From Anthopleura xanthogrammica (Eukaryota > Cnidaria > Anthozoa > Actiniaria > Actiniidae): a stretch of 64,000 nt of DNA. Position 1 is the first letter of the stretch. The number at the start of each line of letters is the position of its first letter. Below are positions 46,341-57,167 of this stretch, one piece after another. Below the pieces are notes generated by a model. That model was not told the origin of the DNA and searched no databases. It worked only from the letters and a program-made list of their open reading frames with translations. The DNA is taken from the NCBI GenBank assembly GCA_964019055.1, contig OZ025211.1, positions 1,316,635-1,380,634 of the forward strand, read 5' to 3'. Made by a program: the position numbers and the translations under genes.

Positions 46341-47326
46341 GACACTGCCTGTTTAAACATTGCTAATAAATAAATAAATAAATAAATGAATAAATGAATA
46401 ATCACTTTGTCATAAGCTGCTTCTGACTCTGATTCTGCTGCCAGGATTATGAGAGAAAAATCCCAGCAACTTTTGATGCATATTGCTGATGCATATTGCA
46501 GGTAGGCAGCAAAACTCACATATCAAGCAAAAATTCAGCAAGTTCTGTGCAAGGATGTTAGATGATGCATAATATAGGTAGGCTTCAAAACCTGTGCAAG
46601 CATCACCCACCATCAGTCTGAACTAGAGATTTCTGTAGGTTGTTGTTCTCTAGTATGCAATACCACATAATGTCATCTGGTCTAAAAACGTGGAGCATGT
46701 TTCAAAGTTTAGAACAATGATGTTTGAAGGGGTAATTTGTGCACACATACCCCCTTCCTCAGAAGAGCAACACAAGGTGAAAGAGGTATGTATCAAGTGG
46801 TAAAATATTTTCCTTTTTGTAAAACCCTCCTATTTTCTAGGGCATTGATTTGAATATCATAACAATGAACCTGAACCTGAAGGTCCTGAGTTCAAATCCT
46901 GCCAGAAGCTTGGAATCTTTGGATCAAAAGTGTGGGTCAAGGGACACAGACAGAAAAAAAGTTTGCTCAACAACAAGTCAAAAGATATGAAATCTTCCTG
47001 ATAAAGTTTATTCCAATAGGAATAAGGATATATTATGGCTACAAGGTCAATACATGTTCCCTAGGGAACAAAGTACAATCTAGGCGATCCGTAAGTGCCT
47101 TTGTAATTGATTACATAAACTGTTTCAATAAAACATATATCATGCTGATACAACTTACTGTTAGTTATTATTAGGGTACAGAAAACCCCTCACAAAGACT
47201 GAAATTACAGTAGATATTATTAGAAAACTACAAAACATCTCACTTAGTAAGAAGACTTTCAAGATATATTATCTGTATTCTGCTTGGGAGGGACATTATG
47301 GGATAGGTGTCCGACATTATACAGCA

Positions 47327-47590
47327 CTGTTCATAATTCGGCAACCTAACTCATTCAAGTCGTCTGGCATTTTGGCTTCTGTCAATCAAATTTGTGACAG
47401 AGTGATAAAGAAATTCCAACGACTTGACAGTCATTTTCACGTGAAAATGCTGTGAAAATGGCTGTTGAGTTGTGGGAATTTCTTTATCGCTCAATCAGAA
47501 TGAACTCTGCCCATCATTGGATTGACAGGAGCCAAAACGCCAGACACCTGGAGTCAGTTAGGTCTCAGAATTATGAAAAGCACTGTAATA
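47327..47590. mobile_element. Foldback MITE, 260 bp
   Basis: ACAGCACTGTTCATAATTCG, GTCTGGCATTTTGGCTTCTG and AAAGAAATTCCAACGACTTG have inverted partners at the right end (AATTATGAAAAGCACTGT, GAGCCAAAACGCCAGAC). Intergenic. Confidence 0.72.
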
Positions 47591-47755
47591 GTGCATCCTG
47601 AACCATCATATGGTGAAACACCAACATGACAGCAGACCCTATCCCATGACGTCCCAGTGAGATAGAACCCTATCTCATAATGTTCTATTATTTATATAAT
47701 AAAACGTTAAAAAGATCATGGTTAAACCTCATGTTAACTCCAATATACTAACAAG

Positions 47756-47893
47756 TATAAACCTCATGCATGTGACGTCAAAACAGCTCAATTTGGACGA
47801 CAAAACAATAGGTTTCCAAATCTCAGGAGATTGAAATTCTTTTGTATTGTCCTCCAAATTGAGCTTCTTTGACGTCACATGCAAGGGGTCTTT
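47756..47893. mobile_element. Foldback MITE, family A
   Basis: Complete copy: GTGACGTCAAAACAGCTC, CAAAACAATAGGTTTCC, then TTGTCCTCCAAATTGAGC and GACGTCACATGCAAGGGG. Intergenic between MSRB and HMGA-like genes. Confidence 0.72.
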
Positions 47894-48399
47894 ATTGTAT
47901 GTGGGCATATTAATGGTCCTTTCTAAAAGGGTTCTGCCTTGATAATATATACTCTTAAGTTTTTGTTCTATATTATTTGTCTAGTTATGAACTACAAATA
48001 TTTTTAGACAGGAACCAAACTTAAAACTAGTTTAAGTAAATTATCAAAAGATAAGAACGTGTACTAGACTGAAAATAGTCACTTTGTTACTGGACTTTAG
48101 GTGTTTCATTAACGAACTGAAAAAAAAACAAAACACAAAGGTCCAAGAGTGCAAATAGCTTAGGTCCAAGTGAGAGTTTTAAATTGGGTAAATATACTAA
48201 AATTTGTAGCAGGACAGCCTCTAAAAACTTTTCGTTCTTTTTGGTAAAAATTTATCAAACTAAGCCTCAACGATCAGTTTCAAAGGTCAGTGCACTGCTG
48301 CAAAGCTTGAGCCGCCATTCAGAAATTTTAATGTCAGGACACACTACAACGAACATGGCAGGGTCTTGAAACAATGCCGGGCCTGTTCGGGTAGCGCCA

Positions 48400-48524
48400 T
48401 TACTGCGATTCTCAATATTCTGCGAACTCAGACATTTCCATTTTCATTGAAATGTCTGAGTTCACTGAATAAGAACGGTCAACTCGCAACTACCGAGTTC
48501 GCAGAACTTTGAGAATCGCAGTAA
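48400..48524. mobile_element. Foldback MITE, family D, short copy
   Basis: Same TIRs (TTACTGCGATTCTCAATATT / TTTGAGAATCGCAGTAA) with a shorter centre built on ATTTCCATTTTCATTGAAAT. Confidence 0.75.
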
Positions 48525-48744
48525 AATCAACTCTCACTTGGTGAGTTGGCTTTCTAAAGTTACTGCGACTTGCTGTCTATCTTTGATGAACGGCACTGAA
48601 CCAGAAAAAATCGTCATGAGAACCAAACAAGCGATACTCGTTTTTTTCCCTATGAGTTCCTTTGAGTACGTTTTTCAGTTCTTAATTGTGAACACAAGAA
48701 TAAAATGTTAGAACACAAAGTACTTTTTAGTTACCTGTACTTAA

Positions 48745-49016
48745 GGTGCAGTCATATGAGCAACAAAATCGTGCAACTTGTCGCGCAACATTGTTGCATT
48801 GCAACCTCGTATTACCACCTTGTGCAACAACAAAATTTTGTTGCGCGACTTTGTAGCAGAATTCGAAGCTCTTTCTACTCTCTGCAACAAAGAACATTTG
48901 TTCCGCGCTGGGTGGTAATACGAGCAACATTCGCTCTGTTACTTGCAACGCAACAACTGTTGCGCGACAACTTGCACGATTTTCTTGCTCGTATTACCGC
49001 ACCTTTAGTTAAAAAA
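48745..49016. mobile_element. Foldback MITE, GCAACA-rich
   Basis: Ends TTAAGGTGCAGTCATATGAG / CGTATTACCGCACCTTTA; arms carry AACAAAATCGTGCAACTTGT / CGCGACAACTTGCACGATTT. Intergenic. The right end resembles that of 50477-50660. Confidence 0.72.
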
Positions 49017-49412
49017 TGATCTGAAACTATCCGTAACTTATATACATATATACACACAAAAACACACACAAACAGATATACTCATTAGTATGTTATACTC
49101 TATCCTCCAGTATTGACTGTTGGAATCTCACAATACTCGATAAAAACGATTATACGGTCTATTAATCCATTAAAACTAATGTTATAAATGTTATATTATA
49201 CAACAGTGTTCTTTATCTTTATATCACTTTTGTCCTTGTGTCTTGAATCATAGAGCATCGATTCTTATCTAACACCATCTCACAACCGTAATGTCAATCT
49301 TTCTGTCCTAGAGATCCATTTCCATTCATCTTTCATTCCTTTCTACTTTAATCAAATAGCTTTACTCACAATCGTCAAGTTAGTTGTCACATATCAAGCT
49401 ATGGGGGTTAGT

Positions 49413-52400
49413 TTAGTCAAAGCTATCGACTGAGTCAGAGAACATCTCATCGGGTGGAACTGGATCGTGGGTGATCATTGATTCAGATTCAGATTGAGCT
49501 ACCATGGTAGGCAATCCTACTCCTGGGGACTCCTAAAGGAGAAAAGAAAAAAAAAACACAAAACGTCTGGGCTTAGCGGGTCAGGATCAACAATGAAACA
49601 ACCTCTGGGCTGATCTAAAAGTCAGGGCTAATTTACAAATCGAACCCTGAAACAACCTCTGGGCTGATCTAAGTCAGGGCACAGCTAATCTATGCACAGA
49701 TCGAGCCCTGAAACAACCTCTGGGCTGATCTAAGTACATAATTTATGCAAATACATTAAATGTGGTCATAATTTTGGCACATCGTGCTGTAATATGTTTA
49801 TAATTCTAATCATAAATATGAAACAATCTCTGGGCTGATCTAAGTCAGGGCTAACTCGCAGATCGAAACAATTTAGTATCAATACCCAGGTGATTATAGA
49901 AAATCGCGCGCACTGATTGGTCGAGAACTTCGGAATATTTCCCCATAATGCGCGCGCTTCGTTTGTTGATACGAGCCCCTTTTCAAAAAACTAATAAATA
50001 TCTACATTTTAGAAACAAATCATGGTTTTCGAATAATCACCTGTATAATGATACTAAAACAATTATTAACCTCATGCAGTCTCTATGACCATAGGTTAAC
50101 CGATAATCACCTAGAGTTCGGTAAATAATTGCACGAGTTTTGTGGGGGGAGGAAGACCGGAGAACCCGCAGAAAAATCCCGAATTAAGAAGTAGACCTAA
50201 CAAACTCTACTGAGATATGATGCCGAGTCCAGGATTCGAACCCAATAGCCCGAGACGAGAGGCGAGTACATTACTACTCCACAACCTTTGAGATGGTGGG
50301 CTTCTAGGGTTATACTTCTGGGAGTAACGACTGGAGGCGAACTGATGTAGTCATACTCAGGACGTGGTCAAATTTTGACCTGATTGATACCGAAAGGTTG
50401 CCTGTCCTGGGGGACTAGCAGAATCGAACCAAACTATTGCTTATTTGTATATGGAAGTAAGAAGTTGGTAAGCACGATGCCATTTTTCGTGCGACGTCGT
50501 AAAAATTAAAGTTCACTCGTGACGTCACAGGCGACGTTGCAAAAAGTAGAAACGAGTTGTACTTTTGCGACGTCGCGCGCAACGAACCTCACCGTGTGAA
50601 CACGACGTCGCACGGGTGGTCACACGGTGGGGTCTAGTTTTTGCGATGTCCGCACCTTAAAGAGAATGAAACTCCCTCAGGTCTGAAATACAAGGACGAT
50701 GTGAGTACACGGGAAGTAGCCGTTCTTACTAGACCACATGTGCGCATGTAAAACCTCATACAGACTTATCTTACGACCCTTCTGCACTGACTTTGCAGTT
50801 TTCGTACGCTTATAAGTACAATAATTTACTGAAGGGGTTTCTAGTCGATGAATACATCATAGCAACCAACCAATCAGCGAACACTGGCAGCAGTTTTGGT
50901 GCGAAACTTTAAACGAATTTCTGCAAGGGAAACAAGTCGAGCAACACTTTGTAGCCAAGCTCGAAAAACAATTCGTTCGCTCGTTCTCTTGGAAAAAAAA
51001 TTACAGTTGTCGACTTGTTTCAGGTGTAAAGTAGAAAGTGGAAAGACATGCGGGAAAGCTGTAGACTGCCCATAAAGTATATCATCATGAATAGCAATCT
51101 TACCCCTTTCTTGGGTCGGCCTCTGCCTCTCTTTGGTGTCGAGGCATCAGGAACGGGCTGGAATAAAATACACAAGAGAGATAGAGATGAGAACGGAGTC
51201 AAAGGCAAGCATCACTGGTCTCTTTCGCTGCGATGCTGAAGCATCATGGGATACTCTGGGTGAAATTCCGTCGATAAGTTTGAAAACAACAATTGCCATT
51301 ATGCGCTACGCATGTCAATGAAACCACGCAAAAATACCTTTACACGAATTCCAGTCACTGAACACCTGGTTAATATGCCTTTGTCCAGTTCGTAAAATAC
51401 CTCTGTGTTCCTTGATTACAGACTCATTTACTCAGGGTTAGCCTCATTTCAGCATCAGAATATTCACAAATACCAACAGTAAAGTAAAGAATGCACGACT
51501 TTATCAACACAAACACTTTGAAATTCCACAGACCTTCACTGGAACACGTGTATATTCTATACAAAATCGAGGGTAACCCTGAGTAATTGAATCTGTAGTC
51601 CAGGAACACAGCGGTATTCTACGAACTGGACAAAGGTCTATTCCAACACCGTGATTATTACGTAACAAGCGTTTGATCCCAAGCGAATCTTACAGCGTGT
51701 TCACTTGGTGCGAATGCCGCTCGTACACTTGATACCCGAGTACAAGATCACGACCGGTGCCGTGCCTGGATATTGGTGTGGGTAACTGTTCACATTAATA
51801 TTCCCACCGTGTGCAAACACATGGACAGTACCCGGGACTACCACTAATGTGGACAGCAAATGACAATACCGGGGGGACCGGGGAGGCAATATATACCAAC
51901 AAGCAGCTGTCAAGCAATATCTGTAACCATGGTAACTCACCCATTTTCTTGGTCGTCCTCTTGGCCGAGGGGGACCGGTAACGACAGGTTTTGGCTATCA
52001 AGAAAAAACACAAAAAATTAACATAAAGCTATGTAACAATGATAGCTATTCCGAGCTGGCATTGCAGTGTATCGTGGGACTGTTTTAGGAACGAAATCTT
52101 GGAAATGTCCCCTAAAACACTCCCACAATGCACTGCAATGACAACTCGACCCAGTCTTTTACTCAACCTAGGAATGGATGATGTTGAGATATCATTTATA
52201 TCAAGGCAGTAGGAAGCAATGCACTACAAACCATTATAACTGATACTGCATGATGGAGAATCCCAATCAGTATAGAGTTATAGATAAAAAAATCTATTAA
52301 ATTTGTGAGTTGGAAGGAATTTCATTGTAGTGTGGAATAATGTAGAGGTCGATATACGCGGTATACCTTTTGCTTAAGACTGTCGCATGCACTCTGCTTA

Positions 52401-52686
52401 CGTCGCGCTTACAACACGAACTGCTCAATCCTTCAACTTGCTCACAACTGTTGTGTACGACATGAAGAAAGTTGTAGCAAGTTGTAGGGTTGATTTACAC
52501 AACGCAATTCGTGTTGAAAGCGCAGCATAAGCAGAAGTTGTAAGCAGAAGTTGTACCGTGTAAATCGGCCTTAGGACCGTCTTATCATTGCTATCGACAG
52601 GATTCTTTGGCTGTACTGACTTCAGAAGAAAAGTGAGAGTGTTTTTAGACGAACTAAGCATAAACCGCGACGACTATGTACACGAG

Positions 52687-52770
<84 letters not shown>

Positions 52771-55700
52771 TATGTACTTATATAGTACTATTTGCGACGA
52801 ATGAATGAGAATGAGAAAGATGAATGAGACGGGGAAAATGACAGGCGGAAAGGAAGAATGATCTAATGAATCAATACATCAAAGAACGAAAGGATTGAAG
52901 AATGAAGAAAGAAAGTTAGTTCGAGAATAAATGAAGGACAAGTAGGCAGCACATTTAGTTTGTTGTATCTGCTAATCTCTTTGATCTACAAACTATTAAC
53001 GTCTCTCTCTCTCTTTTTCTCTCACATGCTAGAGTTCAAACAGAACTCAACGTAATACCATTCCATTCTCACACTCTCATATCATTTTCTTTTGTTTTAT
53101 GTTAATCCGAGTCGTTCGTTCGGTCGGTCGTCAGAAGTCCCACTCAGCAGACCAGACAAAGGGCCCAATGTCTAAAACAGTCCTTAAATATTGCGGTTAA
53201 TATTTAATGACTTGATGGACATCAGTTAATCAACTAATTGAAAGGAAGTCTGGATATAAGGTTATTAAAAATCCATTCAAAATCAATGCCAAACGACAAG
53301 ACAGCGGAAACAATTATCGACCGATCAATTTCTAAATTCTCACATACATTTAATAGGAACGACAAAAGGAAAGTAATGAGAATTTCAATACATCTTTTTG
53401 TGATTCAAGTCGTTTTTGTTCTCGATTTTAGATGTTTCGAAACAGCTTGAAAACAGTTGCACTCACTAAGTTTCGAGTCTTTGACACAATTTCTTTTATT
53501 TCAAAAGTCCTGAACGTTGTGAAAAACGTGTTTTGAACGGTAAACAGTCGAGTGAACTGTGCAGTTGGACAGAGAGGTTTGGAGACGTTGCGTGTTATAG
53601 AACAGCAACACGCTGCACCGCGTAACAACACATTGTTTCCACGACAGATCAGTAAATCTCATCCATTTTATTCCAATTATTTCTTTGTGTTGCTAAGTGC
53701 CAGCCAAATGATTTGTACCTTCTCAACTGATCCGTCTGAACATTTGCCCGGAAATCTTGACTTTCAAAATGACAAAAAAATCTTTGCTTTCCATAACGAA
53801 CTCTCGGTCCAGTAAAGCCAGAAAAATAGTTGATGCTCTTCGTTTACTGTAAATAAACTTTATTTTTTTAACAAATGCAAAAACTTGCCCCCCACCCTAA
53901 AAAAAAAAAAAGCGAAAAGAATATTCAAGAAAATTGGACTAGCAACACGACGCGCATGAAAGCAAAGACACGTGCACTTCTTTGAACACTTTTTGAACCA
54001 CAAGCTTATGAATCTCAGGAAAAATCTTCCCAGATCAAGACAGTAAAAAAAAGGTCAATAACTGATAGGAAAATGTGAATTGGGCTTTTAATGACCTAGC
54101 ACTTAAAGTTTCGTACTGAAATAACAGGGTCAAAACGAGCTTGCTTATAAACAATACATAACCTTGACTTGAACACTAGCGAGAAATTGAATCAAAAAAC
54201 AATAGTGACATTTTACAAAGAACATCGAAGTTGTTTTCATTTAAAAGCTGATTATGTTAAGGTTAATAGATGGTATATCGAATGAACACTAAGGAAGGAC
54301 GTCGATAGAGTCGAGGTTAGGTTGCCTATAGTTGATTTTTACCTTAAACGAATTGATTAATTGAAAGATAGGAGCTAGCTGTCTAATCAAATCTAGTCTA
54401 TCCTTGATCCCATAACATAAAAGATTTCCCATGCTATAATTAGCATTATGAGTTGAGGAAGAAAGACTCTCTGCTAGACATTTCCTCTTTTATTCAATTG
54501 ATAAATAAACCAAAGCTAGTCACACTACACCACCTGACGAAGGTCTAAATACGAGCACAAAAGATAGATATGCACCTGCTGTAACGATAACTCTCCGAAT
54601 TAAACACGAATACACATCGATTTGAAGGTTGTTAAAGTACTTTAATTGTCTTGAATTCTTCAATTTTGTCGTTAAACTTAAAATTACTTACTTAAATTAC
54701 TGGTAGACTGATGTAGTATTGTAAGTATACTTTTGTCTGACTTGAGATGCTTTTTTCAGACGTGTCTACTTCATGTAGATCAACAGTCTTTATCAGTTTT
54801 GAAGGTTTTATTATTTCTATCCTATACGACCTTAATACCATCTTTCATAAAAAGTCTAAAAACGGGAGTACGATCAAGTATTTATTGAATTATTAGTGAG
54901 AAAATTATCTTTAGTAGGTACGGACCTGAAACAGATATGCCACTGTTTATGAGATCTTATACTGTTTTCTTTGCTCTAAAGAATGCTTGAAGAAATTAGT
55001 TGTATTAGTGTTACCACAGTACCACAACATTTGCAAGTTGACAGGCAGTGCGATAACTGCCCCTTATCGTATTGACCCCGATCTTACTTTACCAAACAAA
55101 CAACACCTCATCTTCGAGTTAACGATAAAACTGTTGCTACTAAATCACAAGTTTCGACAAAAAATTAAGCAATATATTTGACACCTAATCTTTGAAAGAT
55201 AAATTTTCTAAACACAAGACTACAAGAACAATGAATCAATTTCGAACTCCCCCCAAAACCAGTAGTGCCAATGTCAAAGTCAATGATCCATGAAATTATT
55301 TGACATGGGTGAATATCTGTGACGGTTTATATTTAGAAAGAAGCCGAAACACATTAAAAATGCGGAGAGAAATTCGAACTATGAATTAAAAAAAGAATTC
55401 TAAAATAAGCTGATATTAAAGAATTATGTGGTTAGATCATAGGCATTAGCTATTGAATATAACGACACTTCAAAACCTGGTATTGCGCGTTAACACAAAA
55501 GAACACCCAGAGTTTTGAGAAATGAAACGTTTCAAAGGGTAAAAAAAGAGATTGTACAGATATAAGAACGAAAATAGACATGGTCGTGACTAGACGAGCC
55601 CATTATGATGGCTTAAGCACCACGTGTTGCTGTTAGCTATCAAACCCAAGAAGAAGAATAGTATGGCCAAATAGATTAGCAAATCAATATTCTGATTCCA

Positions 55701-57113
55701 TCAAGCTTACTGTCCATATCTAATCCTGGCTACCCGACCATGTTTAGGTTACAATCCGACAATTTACATCACCGTTTCATTTTATTCAATTTTGCGTCTT
55801 CTACGGGGACAAAGCAAGCCAATCTGCGAGAACTAAACTACATATAAACATTTAATTTTGAGCAAAAAAGATGAATTGTCTAAGATGAAATTTTTGGAAC
55901 GGTTTAACGATGTGTTTGATGGGAAATTGAACTGTTTTTTGTTGTTGACTGTAATGTCTGTAACTGTATGTTGCTTGATCTTTGTTTCACACAAAGAAAG
56001 CCCGTTTTTTTTTCTTTTTAGGTATTTAAGTCTAACATGAAATCTCTTAGTCTGTACTTTATTTGTTGTATGAAGCATGAAAGGCAGATGGATGTTGAAG
56101 TGGTCATACAAAGCCAGAGCACGTGGCTGCTGCTTTTGTGTACGCGTCAACGCGCCGCCGTGTTTGCATTTGCCAATAATTTTTCCCGCGCAAACGACAC
56201 GTGGTGTACTTCACATACTCTACGCATGTGTAGATGACAGCACGTGACGTAAAGGCGGGATCACCTCAGATACGAAAAGCATTCAAGGTAGCCGATCACG
56301 AGAAAGAAAAGGAAAGTATATATTCAACAGGTCGTATGGTTTAAATACCGGAAGTGCTGAGCACAGAGATCAACAAGAAACGAGAGCGCGATATGTATGT
56401 AATAGTTCGTGGAATTCTACGAGAAGAAGAGAGTTCGCTATCCGCGGTTTGATTATTCATTTGAACTTGTAAACAATTGGTCACGAGTGTCTTGGATGAT
56501 TCGACATCAACTTAACCACAACAAAAAAGATCGACGAACTGGAACTAAAAGATGCCATTGACAATACACTAATAAACAGAAGCGTGAACTCGAATATCAA
56601 AATCTGACGACCTTGAATAAAAGTTGCTTGTTTACTGCTATAAATTCGAGCAATCATACAGCATGTGTTTGGGATGACTAGATTATATGGTAGTAAATTG
56701 TATTGTAGTGAAGTAATATACTACAACAACACGATCAGTCCCTACTAGCCGAACTGAACAGCCAACTACTCACAGACTAAACACTTACTTTTGGGTTTTT
56801 ATTTTTGGATCCTTTCGGTCGACCTCGTTTTCTCTTCACCACAGGGTTATCGGTGTTTTCTTCTGTAGGCTTCTGTTGTTTAACAGAACAAAACAACATG
56901 CAACATATGAATAGTATTTTCACGTGAGCTGACTCAGTTAGATCACATTTAGTCATCCGATACACACACAACACTATACCATAGCTTACTACATACCTCA
57001 ACTACCACTTTCTTTGGTCTGCCTCTTTTACGTTTGATAGGGGTTTCCGTATCGTCATTCTGGTTCCTCTCCATCACGTTGTTCGGGGATTTCATATCGT
57101 CCGCATCGCTCAT
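49413..57113 (-). CDS. HMGA-like protein with four AT-hooks and acidic tail (5 exons)
   Basis: Exons: 57113-56997, 56872-56789, 51994-51941, 51157-51104, 49532-49413. All are phase-0 with GT-AG edges; total 429 nt, 142 aa. Each of the first four exons carries one AT-hook, the minor-groove A/T-binding motif: KRKRGRPKK, KRKRGRPKG, RPRGRPRKW and KRGRGRPKKG. The last exon gives a Ser/Asp-rich acidic tail (SESESM, PPDEMFSDSVDSFD), as in HMGA chromatin architectural proteins. Vertebrate HMGA proteins have three hooks and about 100 aa. The start MSDADD is preferred because it is compact and HMGA-like, but the frame stays open upstream to an ATG at 57167. A variant poly(A) signal ATTAAA lies at 49347-49352 (minus). 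The 4.8-kb second intron carries microsatellite and foldback repeats. Other AT-hook proteins are possible, but the exon plan fits HMGA. Confidence 0.85.
49588..49872. repeat. Short 57-bp-unit array with MSRB-intron flank
   Basis: Three to four copies of the CCTGAAACAACCTCTGGGC unit, then ATGCAAATACATTAAATGTG and TTTGGCACATCGTGCTGTAA, also found at 44617-44666, and TAATTCTAATCATAAATAT, as at 44952-44970. A rearranged copy of the MSRB intronic block inside the HMGA-like gene. Confidence 0.8.
50130..50300 (-). mobile_element. tRNA-derived SINE
   Basis: Reverse strand carries B box GGTTCGAATCC (50232-50242), the body AGAGTTTGTTAGGTC and a degraded A box (AGGTTGTGGAGTAGTAATG). In the last HMGA intron. 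Confidence 0.7.
50477..50660. mobile_element. GACGTCG-rich foldback relic
   Basis: Repeated CGACGTCG/CGACGTTGC words on both strands and an end CCGCACCTTAAAG like that of 48745-49016. In the last HMGA intron. Confidence 0.45.
51380..51643. mobile_element. Foldback MITE, family F-related
   Basis: CCTTTGTCCAGTTCGTAAAA and its inverse at the right end enclose CTGTGTTCC, CAGACTCATTTACTCAGGGT and inverse. Shares GACTCATTT, TTAGCCTC and GTAAAGAATGCAC with 45985-46340. Between HMGA exons 4 and 5. Confidence 0.65.
52360..52575. mobile_element. CAACTTG/ACAACT-rich foldback relic
   Basis: Inverted words ACAACACGAACTGC / GCAATTCGTGTTG, CAACTTGCTACAACT-type arms and an end GTGTAAATCGGCCTTA. In the HMGA-like second intron. 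Confidence 0.45.
52688..52770. repeat. AAT trinucleotide microsatellite
   Basis: About 27 uninterrupted ATA/AAT units in the second intron of the HMGA-like gene. Confidence 0.97.
52771..56788. other. HMGA-like second intron, remainder
   Basis: No coding exon or well-formed repeat recognised; AT-rich with scattered stops. Confidence 0.45.
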
Positions 57114-57167
57114 CTTCCCCACCTCCGTGCTGATTACCATTCGTAGCTTTAGATAGGACGTATACAC

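Noticed and set aside
46838..46930. B-box-like GAGTTCAAATCC suggesting a SINE or tRNA
   Set aside because: No A box or shared SINE body could be matched with confidence.
53552..53815. 87-aa plus-strand ORF in an HMGA intron
   Set aside because: No recognised motif and no supporting signals.
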